Shown here: one piece after another, positions 26,274 through 35,615 of the stretch | How the letters are laid out: every line of letters starts with the position of its first letter | How positions within the stretch are numbered: the stretch's first letter is position 1 | Translations under genes and position numbers: made by a program | The notes under the pieces: generated by a model | Told to the model about the DNA's origin: nothing | Database searches by the model: none | The model's input: only the letters and a program-made list of their open reading frames with translations | Origin: Hymenobacter nivis | Lineage (GTDB): Bacteria; Bacteroidota; Bacteroidia; Cytophagales; Hymenobacteraceae | Length of the DNA: 64,000 bases | Direction of reading: 5' to 3' | Assembly (NCBI RefSeq): GCF_006439025.1 | Contig: NZ_RCYZ01000001.1 | Coordinates: 124,001 to 188,000, forward strand

Positions 26274-29200
26274 ATGCGAAGCTTTTACAGAATGTTTCAG
26301 GTGCTGCTGCTGGTCTCTGGGCTGGGGCTAGCGCCGCAACTGCTGCGGGCGCAGGGCCCCGGCACCCCCGTGAGCGGCGTGGTGAGCGACGACCACAAGC
26401 AGCCCCTGCCCGGCGTGAGCGTCGTCATCAAGGGCACCAACAAGGGCACGACGACCGACAGCGACGGGCGCTTTGTGCTCAACGCCAGCCCCGGCGACGT
26501 GCTGGCCATCAGCTCGCTGGGCACCGTGGGGCAGGAGCTGCCGGTGGGCAGCCAAAAGACCTTCGCCGTGGCGCTGGCCACCGACAACAAGGCCCTTGAC
26601 GAGGTGGTGGTGACCGCCCTGGGCGTGAAAAAGGACGCTCGTAAAATCGGGTACGCCGTGCAGGAACTCAACGGCGAGGACGTGACGCGGGCCCGCGACC
26701 CCAACCCGATTTCGGGCCTCACGGGCAAAATCGCCGGCCTGTCGGTGGGGCCCTCGGCCGAGCTGCTGCGGGCGCCCAACGTGCTGCTGCGCGGCAACAA
26801 CGTGTCGCTGTACGTGGTGGATGGCTTCCCCATCGACACCGATACCTGGAACATCAGCCCCGACGACATTGAGACGTACACCGTGCTGAAGGGCCCCGCC
26901 GCCGCCGCCCTCTACGGCAACCGCGCCTCGAACGGCGCCATCCTAATTACCACCAAGAAGGGCAACAAGAACAAGAAAGGCTTCACGGTGGAGCTCAACA
27001 GCAGCAACGTGATTCAGAGCGGCTTCCTGGCCTTTCCGCGCTTGCAAGACTCGTACGGGGCCGGCGAAAACACCTTCTACACCTTCGTGGACGGCAAGGG
27101 CGGGGCCCCCGGCGGCGTCGATGGCGACTACGACGTGTGGGGCCCCTACTTCGCGGGCCAGCTCATTCCGCAGTACGACTCGCCCATTGTGAACGGGGTG
27201 CGCCAGGGCACGCCCTACGTAGCGCGCGGCGCCAACAACCTCCAGAACTTCCTGCGCACGGGCTTCCAAACCAACAACAACGTGGCCCTGAGCGCCAACG
27301 GCGACAACTACACCACGCGCTTCTCGGTGTCGCAGCAGAAGCAGAACAGCTACATCCCCAACAACGGGCTGAACATCATCAACTTCAACCTCTACGGCTC
27401 CTTCAACCCCAGCCCGCGCTTCAAGATTGAGGCCAACGTGAACTTCAACCGGCAGTTCACCGACAACTTTCCCGACGTGGACTACGGCCCCAACAGCCTG
27501 ATTTACAGCTCTGCGGTGTGGACCGGGGCCGACTGGGACGTGAACGCGCCCGACATCCGGGGCATTTGGCAGCCGGGCCAGGTGGGCATCCAGTCGGTGT
27601 TTGCCGAGTACCAGCGCTACCACAACCCCTGGCTGATGGTGGAGAAGTGGACCCGCGGCCACTACAAGAACGACACCTACGCCTACCTCACCGGCAACTA
27701 CAAAATCGACAACCACTTGAACGCCACCCTGCGCACCCAAATCAGCACCTACAACCTGCTGCGCACCGAGAAGATGCCGTTCTCAGCCCACCCCTACGGC
27801 CGCGAGGGCAACTTGGGCGACTACCGCGAAGACCGCCGCAACCTGTTCGACAACAACGCCGAGGGCTTCCTGAACTTCAACTACGACCTCGGGGCCAGCA
27901 AGTTCTTTAATGTGAGCGGCTTGGTGGGCGGCAACGTCCGCAACATGACCTACAACTCGAACTGGACCTCGACCGACTACCTGAACGTGCCCGAGGTGTA
28001 CGCCTTCAGCAACTCGCTGAACCCGGTGCAGTCCACGAGCTTCAACTCGCAGATGCGGGTGCTGAGCGCCTACTACTCGCTCGACGTTTCGCTGGGCAAG
28101 TTTGCCACCCTCTCCACCACGGGCCGCGTCGATCGGTCGTCGGCCTTCCAAACGCCCACCACTTACTACTACCCCAGCCTGTCGGTGGCTTCGGTGCTGA
28201 CTGACTACCTCCCGATTCCGGCCGCCATTTCCTTCCTGAAAGTGCGGGGCTCCTACGCCAACATCCGCACCGACGCCACTTCGCCCACCATCGGGCCGGC
28301 GCCGTTCAACTCCATCACGGCCCTAGGCGGCAGCACCGGCAACTCGCTCTTCACCAACCCGCTGGGCTACGGCAACACGTATACTTCGCCCTACAACGGG
28401 CCCGACTACTCGCTGCAATCGAACTTCTCGACCAGCAAGCCCTACAACAATCAGTCGGCCGGCTACGGCACCAACAACCTGTTTGCGCCCGGCCTGAAAA
28501 CGAGCACCCGCGTGAACTACGAGGAAGGCCTCGACGTCAAATTCCTGCAAAACCGCTTGGGCGTGAGCGCCACCGCCTTCCAGTACATCGACGGGCCCCA
28601 GATTTTGCCCAACCCGCTCTCGTCGGCCACCGGCTACACCACCGAGTACATCAACGCCCTGAAAACCAAGAAAACGGGCTACGAGCTGAGCCTGACCGGC
28701 ACGCCGGTGCAAAACGCCAACGGCTTCGGCTGGGACGTGCTCGTGAACTGGAGCACCTACAAGCAAGTGTACAGCGAGCTGCCCGCCGGCCAGAGCGCCT
28801 ACCAAACCTTCTTCAAGGCCGGCGACCGCACCGACAAGTTCTACGGCACGGCCTTCGTGCGGACGCCCGACGGGCAGGTGATCAACGACGCGGCCGGCAA
28901 GCCCCTCACCAACCCCGTGGCGCAGTACCTGGGCAACCTGAACAGCGACTACAACTGGAGCATCTACAACAAGTTCCACTACAAGTCGCTGAGCCTGGGC
29001 GTGCAGTTTGACGGGCAAGTGGGCGGCGTGACCACCGACTACATGTTCAACAAAACCATGCGCGGCGGCCGCAACGCCCTCACCGCCGAGGGGGCCCTGG
29101 GCGACGCCCGCTACCAGGACTGGCAGAACTACGGCAAGGCCGGCTACGCGGGCTCCTACGTGGGCGAGGGCGTGCAGATTGCCAACGGCGCCAGCATCAA

Positions 29201-29567
29201 CTACGACTCGCAGACGGGCGCCATCCTCAACGCCGAGGGCTTGCAGTACGCGGCCAACACCACCAAGGCCTTCGTGCAGGACTACGTGAGCAAGTACTAC
29301 AACGTGCAGGAATCCAACCTGATGAGCAAAACCTTCGGCAAGCTGCGCGAAGTCACCGTGAGCTACGACCTGCCCCGGGCCCTGCTCGGCAACGGCTTCA
29401 TCCAGAAGGTGTCGGTATCGGTGATTGGCCGCAACCTGCTGTATTTCTACGGCGACAAGCGCTTCAAGGACGTGGACCTGGACCAGTACAACGGCGCCAT
29501 CTCGGTCACGGGCCTGCAGTCGCCCACGGTGCGCAGCTACGGCCTCAACCTGAACGCTACTTTCTAA
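26274..29567 (+). CDS. SusC-like TonB-dependent outer-membrane receptor
   Basis: Outer-membrane import channel of 1097 residues that works with the SusD-like lipoprotein encoded next. It has a signal peptide (MRSFYRMFQVLLLVSGLGLA), a carboxypeptidase-regulatory-like domain at about 36-110 (GVVSDDHKQPLPGVSVVIKG), a plug domain from about 118 (DEVVVTALGVKKDARKIGYA; YVVDGFPIDTDTWNISPDDI; YGNRASNGAILITTKKG) and a long barrel ending in SYGLNLNATF. It starts 48 bases after phnZ. SusC/SusD pairs mostly import glycans or peptides; here the location inside a phosphonate locus suggests phosphonate-bearing polymers or lipids as cargo, which is inference. Confidence 0.96.
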   Translation: MRSFYRMFQVLLLVSGLGLAPQLLRAQGPGTPVSGVVSDDHKQPLPGVSVVIKGTNKGTTTDSDGRFVLNASPGDVLAISSLGTVGQELPVGSQKTFAVALATDNKALDEVVVTALGVKKDARKIGYAVQELNGEDVTRARDPNPISGLTGKIAGLSVGPSAELLRAPNVLLRGNNVSLYVVDGFPIDTDTWNISPDDIETYTVLKGPAAAALYGNRASNGAILITTKKGNKNKKGFTVELNSSNVIQSGFLAFPRLQDSYGAGENTFYTFVDGKGGAPGGVDGDYDVWGPYFAGQLIPQYDSPIVNGVRQGTPYVARGANNLQNFLRTGFQTNNNVALSANGDNYTTRFSVSQQKQNSYIPNNGLNIINFNLYGSFNPSPRFKIEANVNFNRQFTDNFPDVDYGPNSLIYSSAVWTGADWDVNAPDIRGIWQPGQVGIQSVFAEYQRYHNPWLMVEKWTRGHYKNDTYAYLTGNYKIDNHLNATLRTQISTYNLLRTEKMPFSAHPYGREGNLGDYREDRRNLFDNNAEGFLNFNYDLGASKFFNVSGLVGGNVRNMTYNSNWTSTDYLNVPEVYAFSNSLNPVQSTSFNSQMRVLSAYYSLDVSLGKFATLSTTGRVDRSSAFQTPTTYYYPSLSVASVLTDYLPIPAAISFLKVRGSYANIRTDATSPTIGPAPFNSITALGGSTGNSLFTNPLGYGNTYTSPYNGPDYSLQSNFSTSKPYNNQSAGYGTNNLFAPGLKTSTRVNYEEGLDVKFLQNRLGVSATAFQYIDGPQILPNPLSSATGYTTEYINALKTKKTGYELSLTGTPVQNANGFGWDVLVNWSTYKQVYSELPAGQSAYQTFFKAGDRTDKFYGTAFVRTPDGQVINDAAGKPLTNPVAQYLGNLNSDYNWSIYNKFHYKSLSLGVQFDGQVGGVTTDYMFNKTMRGGRNALTAEGALGDARYQDWQNYGKAGYAGSYVGEGVQIANGASINYDSQTGAILNAEGLQYAANTTKAFVQDYVSKYYNVQESNLMSKTFGKLREVTVSYDLPRALLGNGFIQKVSVSVIGRNLLYFYGDKRFKDVDLDQYNGAISVTGLQSPTVRSYGLNLNATF

Positions 29568-29587
29568 CTGCTACCGCCTCTACCAAG

Positions 29588-31171
29588 ATGAAAAATATCT
29601 TCAAAACCGGCGGGCTGCTCGTGGGCCTGGCCCTGGCCACCACGGGCTGCAACAAGACGCTGGACGAACTGACCCTCAACGAGAACAAGCCCAACAGCGT
29701 GCCGGCCTCGCTGCTCTTCAACGGCGTCCTCAACGACGCCTACGAGGCCCCCAACGGCAGCTACGAAACCTGGGACCAGTACTACCTCAACAACTACGAC
29801 TACTACGGCAACAACCGCTATGACTTCGGCAGCGGCACCAGCTACTACACCACCCTCAAAAACGTGGGCCTGATGGAGCAGCAGGCGCTGGCCGCCGGCT
29901 CGCCCGCCGTGAACCCCTACGCGGCCATCGGCAATTTCTTCCGGGCCTACCTGTTCACCCGCATGAGCCTGCAAATGGGCGACTTGCCGCAGTCGCAGGC
30001 CCTGCAGGGGCTGGAGGCCCTCACGCCGGTGTACGACCCCCAGAAAGCCATTTTTGTGCAGTCGTTTAAGTGGCTGGAGAGCGCCAACGCCGACCTGACG
30101 ACGCTCATCGCCAGCGGCTCGGCGGGCTTGGCCAACGACATTTACTTCAACGGCAACCTGAAGCAGTGGCAGAAGGTGGTGAACACGCTGCGCGTGCGCC
30201 TGCTGCTGGAACTGAGCAAGAAGAACGGCGACGCCGACCTCAACATTGCCGGGCAGTTTGCGGCCATCGTGGGCAACCCCACCAAGTACCCGCTCATGGC
30301 CAGCGCCGCCGACAACATGCAGTACACCTACGTGGCGGCCACCAACAACTTCTACCCCAACAACAACCGCAACTTCGGCCAGGACGGCTCGCGCAAGAAC
30401 ATGTCGGCCACCTACGTGGGCCTGCTCACCCAACTGCAGGACCCGCGCGTGTACGCCACCTGCGAGCCGGCCCGCGACCTAGTGGACAACAAGAAGCAAA
30501 ACCCCACCAGCTTCGCGTCGTTCGTGGGCGCCGACGCTGGCCTCGACTTGGGCGTGATGTACGTGAACGCCGGCCTGCAGCAGTACTCGCTCCTGAACCG
30601 CAAGCGCTACTTCTCCACCCTCACCGGCGAGCCGACCATCCAAATTGGCTACCCCGAGCTGTGCTTCAACATCGCCGAGGGCATCAACCGCGGCTGGCTA
30701 AGCAGCGGCAGCGCCGAGACCTACTACACGGCGGGCATCCAGGCCTCAATGGCCTTCTACGGCCTGCCCGCCAGCGGCACCTACACTGCCTCGTTCTACC
30801 GCCCCGGCTCGACGGACGTGACCGCCGCGGCGAACTACGACACATACAATATTCCCGTCAGCTTCGCCGCGTACTATGCCCAGCCCAGCGTGAAGTACAC
30901 CGCTGGGGCCCCCGGCCTGACCCAGATTTTGCAGCAGAAGTACTTGGCCCTATTCCGCCACTCGGGCCTGGAGGCCTACTACAACTACCGCCGCACCGGC
31001 GTGCCCACCTTCACCACGGGCCCCGGCACCGGCAACGGCGGCCGCATCGCCCAGCGCTTCCAGTACCCCACCTCCGAGCGCACCGCCAACACCGCCAACT
31101 ACCAAGCCGCGCTGGCCAGCCAATACGGCGGCAACGACGATATTAACGGCGTGACGTACGTGCTGAAATAA
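29588..31171 (+). CDS. SusD-like surface lipoprotein (SusD_like_2 type)
   Basis: Surface substrate-binding lipoprotein of 527 residues that caps the SusC channel. The lipobox is at the start (LALATTGCNKTLDEL) and is followed by NENKPNSVPASLLFNGVLND, the entry signature of the SusD/RagB group, and by AIGNFFRAYLFTRMSLQMGD, which matches the tetratricopeptide-like core. The C-terminal part includes LFRHSGLEAYYNYRRTGVP, also common in this group. It starts 20 bases after susC and clearly belongs to the same transcript. The ligand is not predictable. Confidence 0.94.
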   Translation: MKNIFKTGGLLVGLALATTGCNKTLDELTLNENKPNSVPASLLFNGVLNDAYEAPNGSYETWDQYYLNNYDYYGNNRYDFGSGTSYYTTLKNVGLMEQQALAAGSPAVNPYAAIGNFFRAYLFTRMSLQMGDLPQSQALQGLEALTPVYDPQKAIFVQSFKWLESANADLTTLIASGSAGLANDIYFNGNLKQWQKVVNTLRVRLLLELSKKNGDADLNIAGQFAAIVGNPTKYPLMASAADNMQYTYVAATNNFYPNNNRNFGQDGSRKNMSATYVGLLTQLQDPRVYATCEPARDLVDNKKQNPTSFASFVGADAGLDLGVMYVNAGLQQYSLLNRKRYFSTLTGEPTIQIGYPELCFNIAEGINRGWLSSGSAETYYTAGIQASMAFYGLPASGTYTASFYRPGSTDVTAAANYDTYNIPVSFAAYYAQPSVKYTAGAPGLTQILQQKYLALFRHSGLEAYYNYRRTGVPTFTTGPGTGNGGRIAQRFQYPTSERTANTANYQAALASQYGGNDDINGVTYVLK

Positions 31172-31174
31172 CCC

Positions 31175-31285
31175 GTAGCGCAGACTGTAGCGCGGACTTT
31201 GTAGTCCGCGTCGCTCGCTTCGTCCTACCGACAATCGGGCAGCGACTGGGCAGCGACGCAGGCTCGTAGAGTCCGCGCTATAGCG
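31175..31285. repeat. Inverted repeat, GTAGCGCGGACTTTGTAGTCCGCG family, copy 3
   Basis: Repeat between the susD-like gene and the first alkaline-phosphatase-family gene. The left arm contains TGTAGCGCGGACTTTGTAGT; the right arm is degenerate (CGTAGAGTCCGCGCTATAGC). The middle carries GCTTCGTCCTACCGACAATC, matching the other copies in inverse or direct form. Confidence 0.8.
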
Positions 31286-31325
31286 CACTACGGCCGGCTT
31301 ATCCTTTTCCATTGCCCTTATAGCT

Positions 31326-32552
31326 ATGTTCCCCACCCGCCCCATTCTGCTCACCGCCCTGGCCGCCGGCCTTGCCCTGGGGGCCCGCGCCCAATCGCCC
31401 AAGCTGCGCACCGAAAACGTCATCCTCGTCACCCTCGACGGCATGCGCTGGCAGGAGGTGTTCGGCGGGGCCGACACGGCGCTGTTCCGCCAAACCAAGC
31501 ACTACTACGCCGACCGCGGGGCCCTGCAAAAGGACTTCGGCCAGGCCGCGCCCGAGCAGCGCCGCGCCGCGCTCATGCCCTTTTTGTGGGGCACCGTGGC
31601 CAAGCAGGGCCAGCTCTACGGCAACCGCCCCGCCGGCAGCCTGGTGAACGTGACCAACACCATGCGCTTCTCGTACCCCGGCTACAACGAAATCCTGACC
31701 GGGGCCCCCGACGACGCCCGCGTCCACAGCAACGACCCGCTCGACAACCCCAACCAGTCGGTGCTGGAAGTGCTGAACCAGCAGCCCGCGTTCAAGGGCA
31801 AGGTGGCGGCCTTCGGCTCGTGGGAAGCCTTTCCGTACATCTTGAACGAGAAGCGCAGCGGCCTGCCCGTTAACGCCGGCCAGCGCCTGGCCACCGGTGC
31901 CAACCTCACGCCCGGCGAGCAGCTGCTCAATCAGTTGGAGGTGGCTTCGCCCAGCCCGTTTGGCGAGGAGCGGCTCGACGCCTTCACCTACGGCTACGCC
32001 CTGGAATACCTGAAAAAGAACAAGCCCCGCGTGCTCTTCGTGAGCTTCGGCGACACCGACGACTGGGCCCACGGCGGCGAGTACGGCGCGTACCTGCACG
32101 CCGCCCAATACACCGACGGCCTCATCCGCCAGCTGTGGGAAGCCTTGCAAGCCGACCCGCAGTACCGCGGCAAAACCACGCTGCTCCTCACCACCGACCA
32201 CGGCCGGGGCGCCACCGGCAAGGGCTGGGAAACCCACGGCAAAGACGTAGCCGGCGCCGACCAAATTTGGATGGCTGCCCTGGGCCCCGACACGCCCGCC
32301 CTGGGCATGGCCACCACCGGCCAGCTCTACCAAAACCAGGTGGCCGCCACCCTGGCCCAGCTGCTGGGCCAGCCCTACGCCCCCACGCCCGCCACCGGCA
32401 AGCCCATCGAGGCCGTGCTGGGCCGCAAGGCGCCGGGCAAAAAGCTGGGCCTTCGCCCCGGGGCCCCATTGCCGGCCGCGCCCCGCGCATTGCCCACCGG
32501 CCACACCGCCGCCCCCAGCTGGCGCAGCGAGGAAGGCGCCACCGGCGAGTAA
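31326..32552 (+). CDS. Secreted alkaline-phosphatase-superfamily hydrolase 1
   Basis: A 408-residue exported protein (signal peptide MFPTRPILLTALAAGLALGA) of the alkaline phosphatase / nucleotide pyrophosphatase fold. Metal-site residues include Asp38 in VTLDGMRW, the Asp and His of FGDTDDWAHGG, the Asp-His of LLTTDHGRG and His in WETHGKD; the nucleophile is probably Ser116 in RFSYPGYNEILTG, the place usually held by Thr. The C-terminal 35 residues are low-complexity. It sits directly after SusC/SusD, so it probably cleaves phosphoesters or phosphonate esters of imported or surface-bound substrates. The specificity is unknown; phosphonoacetate hydrolase is a formal alternative. Confidence 0.88.
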   Translation: MFPTRPILLTALAAGLALGARAQSPKLRTENVILVTLDGMRWQEVFGGADTALFRQTKHYYADRGALQKDFGQAAPEQRRAALMPFLWGTVAKQGQLYGNRPAGSLVNVTNTMRFSYPGYNEILTGAPDDARVHSNDPLDNPNQSVLEVLNQQPAFKGKVAAFGSWEAFPYILNEKRSGLPVNAGQRLATGANLTPGEQLLNQLEVASPSPFGEERLDAFTYGYALEYLKKNKPRVLFVSFGDTDDWAHGGEYGAYLHAAQYTDGLIRQLWEALQADPQYRGKTTLLLTTDHGRGATGKGWETHGKDVAGADQIWMAALGPDTPALGMATTGQLYQNQVAATLAQLLGQPYAPTPATGKPIEAVLGRKAPGKKLGLRPGAPLPAAPRALPTGHTAAPSWRSEEGATGE

Positions 32553-32618
32553 TTCCCGCCCCGGGGGCCCCGGTGGGCCCCACTACGTCCTGCTTTTTTG
32601 CTCTTTTTTTCGCGCCGC

Positions 32619-33884
32619 ATGAAAAACTTTTGCCTGTTGCTGCTCGGCCTGCTGGGGCCCCACGGGGCCCCGGCGCAAGCACCCGTCCGCAAGGTGGTGT
32701 TCGTCATCGCCGACGGCATTCCGGCCGACGTGCTGGAGGGCGCACCGGCCCCGAACATCAAAAAACTGATTGCGGGCGGCACCTACCTGCGGGCCCACGT
32801 GGGCGGCGAGGTGGGCACCTACACCCAGACGCCCACCATCTCGGCGCCCGGCTACAACGACCTGCTCACCGGCACCTGGGGCTACAAGCACAACGTGTGG
32901 GACAACGCCATCAAGGCCCCCAACTACCACTACCCCACCGTCTTCCGCCTGGTGAAGGAGGCGCAGCCGGCCCGCAAAATCGCCATCTTCTCGACTTGGC
33001 TCGACAACCGCACCAAGCTCGTGGGCGAGGGCCTGCCCGCCGCCGGCAACCTGCGCTTCGACTATAAAGCCGATGGTTATGAATTAGACACGGTGGCGTT
33101 TCCGCACGACAAGGCCAGCCGCTACACCCACGCCATCGACGACCGGGTGGTGGCCGACGCCGCCCAGTGCCTGCGCGCCCAGGGCCCCGACCTCTCGTGG
33201 GTGTACCTAGAGCACACCGACGACATGGGCCACCGCCACGGCGACAGCGACGAGTTGCGCGCCGCCGTGGGCTACCTCGACGCGGAAATCGGCCAGCTCC
33301 AGGCCGCCCTCGCCTACCGCCGCCAGCACTTCCGCGAAGATTGGCTGCTGGTGCTCACCACCGACCACGGCCGCGACGCCGCCACCGGCCGCAACCACGG
33401 CGGGCAGTCCGTGCGCGAGCGCACCACCTGGCTGGCCCTCAGCGCAAAAGACGTGAATTCCTACGCCCGCCAGCAGCCGGTGGCCATCGTGGATATTCTG
33501 CCCACCATCGCCCGGTTCATGCAGGTGCCGCTGCCGGTGGCCGCCCAGCGCGAGCTCGACGGTGTGCCGCTGCTGGGGCCCGTGTCGGTGGCCGCGCCGC
33601 GGGTGCAGGCCGCGCCCGGCGACAGCCTGCGCATCAGCTGGACGGCCCTGGGGGCCCCGGCGGAACCCCTGAAGGTGTGGGCCACGGCCACCAACCGCGC
33701 CAAAACGGGCGGCGCCGACGACTACGTGCTGCTCGGCACCGTGCCGCTGGGCCGGCAGCGCCTGGCCGTCGGCCGCGCCGCCTACCCGGCCGCCTTCTAC
33801 AAAATCGTGCTCGAAGGGGCCCACAACACCGCCAATGCCTGGTTGATGCCACCCGGCCCGCCCGCCCCCGGCGGCACCGATTAA
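32619..33884 (+). CDS. Secreted alkaline-phosphatase-superfamily hydrolase 2
   Basis: A 421-residue exported protein from the ATG at 32619 ([20 protein letters not shown]). It shares the fold with the enzyme upstream but is only distantly similar. Metal-site residues include Asp32 (VIADGIPAD), the Asp and His of [13 protein letters not shown], the Asp-His of LTTDHGRD and His in RNHGGQSV; Ser75 in [13 protein letters not shown] is the probable nucleophile. After about residue 320 a beta-sandwich-like domain follows ([20 protein letters not shown]). It is probably a periplasmic phosphodiesterase or phosphonate monoester hydrolase. Two such enzymes in tandem suggest different ester substrates. 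Confidence 0.87.
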   Translation: MKNFCLLLLGLLGPHGAPAQAPVRKVVFVIADGIPADVLEGAPAPNIKKLIAGGTYLRAHVGGEVGTYTQTPTISAPGYNDLLTGTWGYKHNVWDNAIKAPNYHYPTVFRLVKEAQPARKIAIFSTWLDNRTKLVGEGLPAAGNLRFDYKADGYELDTVAFPHDKASRYTHAIDDRVVADAAQCLRAQGPDLSWVYLEHTDDMGHRHGDSDELRAAVGYLDAEIGQLQAALAYRRQHFREDWLLVLTTDHGRDAATGRNHGGQSVRERTTWLALSAKDVNSYARQQPVAIVDILPTIARFMQVPLPVAAQRELDGVPLLGPVSVAAPRVQAAPGDSLRISWTALGAPAEPLKVWATATNRAKTGGADDYVLLGTVPLGRQRLAVGRAAYPAAFYKIVLEGAHNTANAWLMPPGPPAPGGTD

Positions 33885-33943
33885 GGAGCTATCCACACAG
33901 GATTTTATCAATCTGAACGGTGGTTTGTTGTCCTAAACAGGGG

Positions 33944-34050
33944 TTTGTCATGCCCATCTGGCATCCCGAAGGAAGCATCTTATCAGGTTAGAGCAGGTCG
34001 TTTAGCAGTGCTAAGATGCTTCCTTCGGGACGCCAGATGGGCATGACAAA
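33944..34050. repeat. Inverted repeat, TGTCATGC/GAAGGAAGCATCTT family, copy 2
   Basis: Near-perfect inverted repeat with arms of about 39 bases (left 33944-33982, TTTGTCATGCCCATCTGGCA then TCCCGAAGGAAGCATCTTA). It lies between the second hydrolase gene and the convergent PhnX-like gene, so it may also act as a two-way terminator. It shares its inner end GAAGGAAGCATCTT with the copy at 7979. Confidence 0.85.
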
Positions 34051-34069
34051 TCTTATTCAAACAGGGCCC

Positions 34070-34807
34070 CTAAGCCGGCACCAACTCGGCCAGCAGGTGC
34101 TGGTGCAGCTCGGCGAGCGAGGCAAATAGGCCATCGTTAGGGCAGGCGGCCAGCTGCGCGTGGGTGTGGGTGCCGTTGACGACGCCCAGGCTGCGGGCGC
34201 ACCCGGCGCGCCGGCCCGATTCGAGGTCCGACGGTGTATCGCCCACGTTGTACACGCGTTGCGGGTCGGTGATGCCGAATGCCTGCATGGCTTTTTGGAT
34301 CATGAGCGGCGCGGGGCGGCCCTCGGCCACCTCGTCGCTGGCGATGGACAAGCCAATGAGCGAGTGGGCGTTGCCGCGGTGCTGGGCGTCCAGGCCCGCG
34401 TCCCAGCCCAGGCGGTGCAAAATCAGGTCCGTCACGGTGCGGTAGAAGCCCGTGGTGAGGGCGATGCGGACGCCCTGGCCCTTGAGAAACGCCAGCAGCT
34501 CCAAGCAGCCCGCCGTGGGCACTACCTCGGCCGTGCGGTAGTGGTCCTCCAAAATGCGGCGGAACGCCCCGTACGATTTGTCGACCAGGGCCCCCAGCTC
34601 GGCTGCGGGGGCCCCGGGGCCCAACTGCTCGCGCCACAAGGTTTCGAACACGAAGCGCTTGGCCTGGCCCTGCGCGGCCAAGATGCGGGCGGCGGTGGCC
34701 CGCAAGCCGGTGGCGGCGGCGGCCTGCGCGAAGCAGGCTTCCACCTCGTGCTGGTCGCGGACGGTGGTGCCGGCCATGTCGAATACTACGAGCTGCAAAG
34801 GAGCCAT
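34070..34807 (-). CDS. PhnX-like phosphonatase-type HAD hydrolase
   Basis: A 245-residue cytoplasmic HAD hydrolase. The first motif is VVFDMAGTTV: nucleophile Asp10 and, two places on, Ala12 instead of the acid found in ordinary HAD phosphatases, as in phosphonoacetaldehyde hydrolase (PhnX). A Lys equivalent to the Schiff-base Lys of PhnX is present at 50 (AAQGQAKRF). Later motifs are LTTGFY and YNVGDTPSDLESG. It matches the phosphonatase-like group that recurs in phosphonate operons and should split a C-P bond in phosphonoacetaldehyde or a near relative. It is divergent from the XRE-cupin regulator gene. Confidence 0.88.
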   Translation of the reverse strand: MAPLQLVVFDMAGTTVRDQHEVEACFAQAAAATGLRATAARILAAQGQAKRFVFETLWREQLGPGAPAAELGALVDKSYGAFRRILEDHYRTAEVVPTAGCLELLAFLKGQGVRIALTTGFYRTVTDLILHRLGWDAGLDAQHRGNAHSLIGLSIASDEVAEGRPAPLMIQKAMQAFGITDPQRVYNVGDTPSDLESGRRAGCARSLGVVNGTHTHAQLAACPNDGLFASLAELHQHLLAELVPA

Positions 34808-34821
34808 CGGGAGGGGATTTA

Positions 34822-34847
34822 CTGTTTACTAATATGCAACAAATATA
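34822..34847 (-). promoter_or_regulatory. Promoter and candidate operator of the PhnX-like gene
   Basis: On the minus strand TATATTTG (34847 down to 34840) fits the Bacteroidota -7 box TAnnTTTG. Four bases downstream lies the motif which on the plus strand reads CTGTTTACTAATATG (34822-34836), almost identical to 25391-25405 upstream of phnZ. A protein bound there would cover the transcription start, so repression is the natural reading. Confidence 0.6.
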
Positions 34848-34891
34848 CGGCCCTGAGCCGGCCCCGTGCTTCGCCATCGTCACGTTTGGGT

Positions 34892-34899
34892 TACGTTTG
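34892..34899 (+). promoter_or_regulatory. -7 box of the XRE-cupin regulator gene
   Basis: TACGTTTG fits TAnnTTTG and lies 19 bases before the regulator start codon. The same octamer is found at 35580 before the FAD oxidoreductase gene. Confidence 0.5.
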
Positions 34900-34918
34900 C
34901 CGTTTCTAGTTATTCCGC

Positions 34919-35494
34919 ATGAAGCACGATAAGCTGAGTTTGATTGGCGTCCGCATCTTGGAGCTGCGCAAGGCCAAAAAGCTGAGCCTGCGCGAGCTGG
35001 CCAAGCGCAGCGGCCTGTCGGCGGGCCTGCTCTCCAAGATTGAGAACTTCCGCACCGTGCCCTCGCTGTCCGTACTGGTCGAAATCGCCACTTCGCTGGA
35101 AGTGGACGTGTCGGTGCTGGTGAAAAACATCACCGGCGAGGCCGCCGCCCCCTACCTGCTGGTGCGCGCCCACGAAGGCCGCCCCGAGCCGCGCGACGAT
35201 TCCAAGGGCCTGCTCTACAATTTTCTGCTCTCGCAGGACTTACTCAACTACAGCCTGCGCGTCAACGAGGTCATCATCAGCCCCCACACCTACCGCAAGC
35301 CCCTCTCCACCAACGCCCTGGAGCTGGTGTACGGGCTGGAAGGCACGGTGCGCTACGGCTTCAAGGACGAAGAAGTGGCCGTGGGGCCCGGCGACACGCT
35401 CTACTTCGACGGCATCGTGGCCCACTCCGTTCGCAACGACACCGAGCTGCCCGCTCGGCTGCTGAAGGTGTACCTGCTGCGCCATACCGACTAG
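34919..35494 (+). CDS. XRE-family regulator with cupin sensor domain
   Basis: DNA-binding regulator of 191 residues. A helix-turn-helix of the XRE/Cro type is at about 8-65 (IRILELRKAKKLSLRELAKR, SGLSAGLLSKIENFRTVPSL), followed by a cupin at about 120-188 (ALELVYGLEGTVRYGFKDEE, VGPGDTLYFDGIVAHSVRND). Proteins of this build usually repress or activate nearby catabolic genes in response to a small ligand bound in the cupin. It lies between the divergent PhnX-like gene and the FAD oxidoreductase, so it is the obvious local regulator of the phosphonate genes. Confidence 0.92.
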   Translation: MKHDKLSLIGVRILELRKAKKLSLRELAKRSGLSAGLLSKIENFRTVPSLSVLVEIATSLEVDVSVLVKNITGEAAAPYLLVRAHEGRPEPRDDSKGLLYNFLLSQDLLNYSLRVNEVIISPHTYRKPLSTNALELVYGLEGTVRYGFKDEEVAVGPGDTLYFDGIVAHSVRNDTELPARLLKVYLLRHTD

Positions 35495-35563
35495 GTTTTT
35501 TGGGGGAAGCCTAGAACGGGGGCCCCAGATATAACGCATTCTTAACCGCTGCAATAGTTTCCT

Positions 35564-35587
35564 ATTAGTTAACAATTGGTACGTTTG
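35564..35587 (+). promoter_or_regulatory. Promoter and candidate operator of the FAD oxidoreductase gene
   Basis: ATTAGTTAACAATTGG (35564-35579) is followed at once by TACGTTTG (35580-35587), a TAnnTTTG -7 box. The first element matches the core of the palindrome before phnZ at 14 of 16 bases, so both genes may answer to the same regulator. Confidence 0.6.
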
Positions 35588-35615
35588 CGTCGGCAACACC
35601 ATTAACCGGCGCAGC

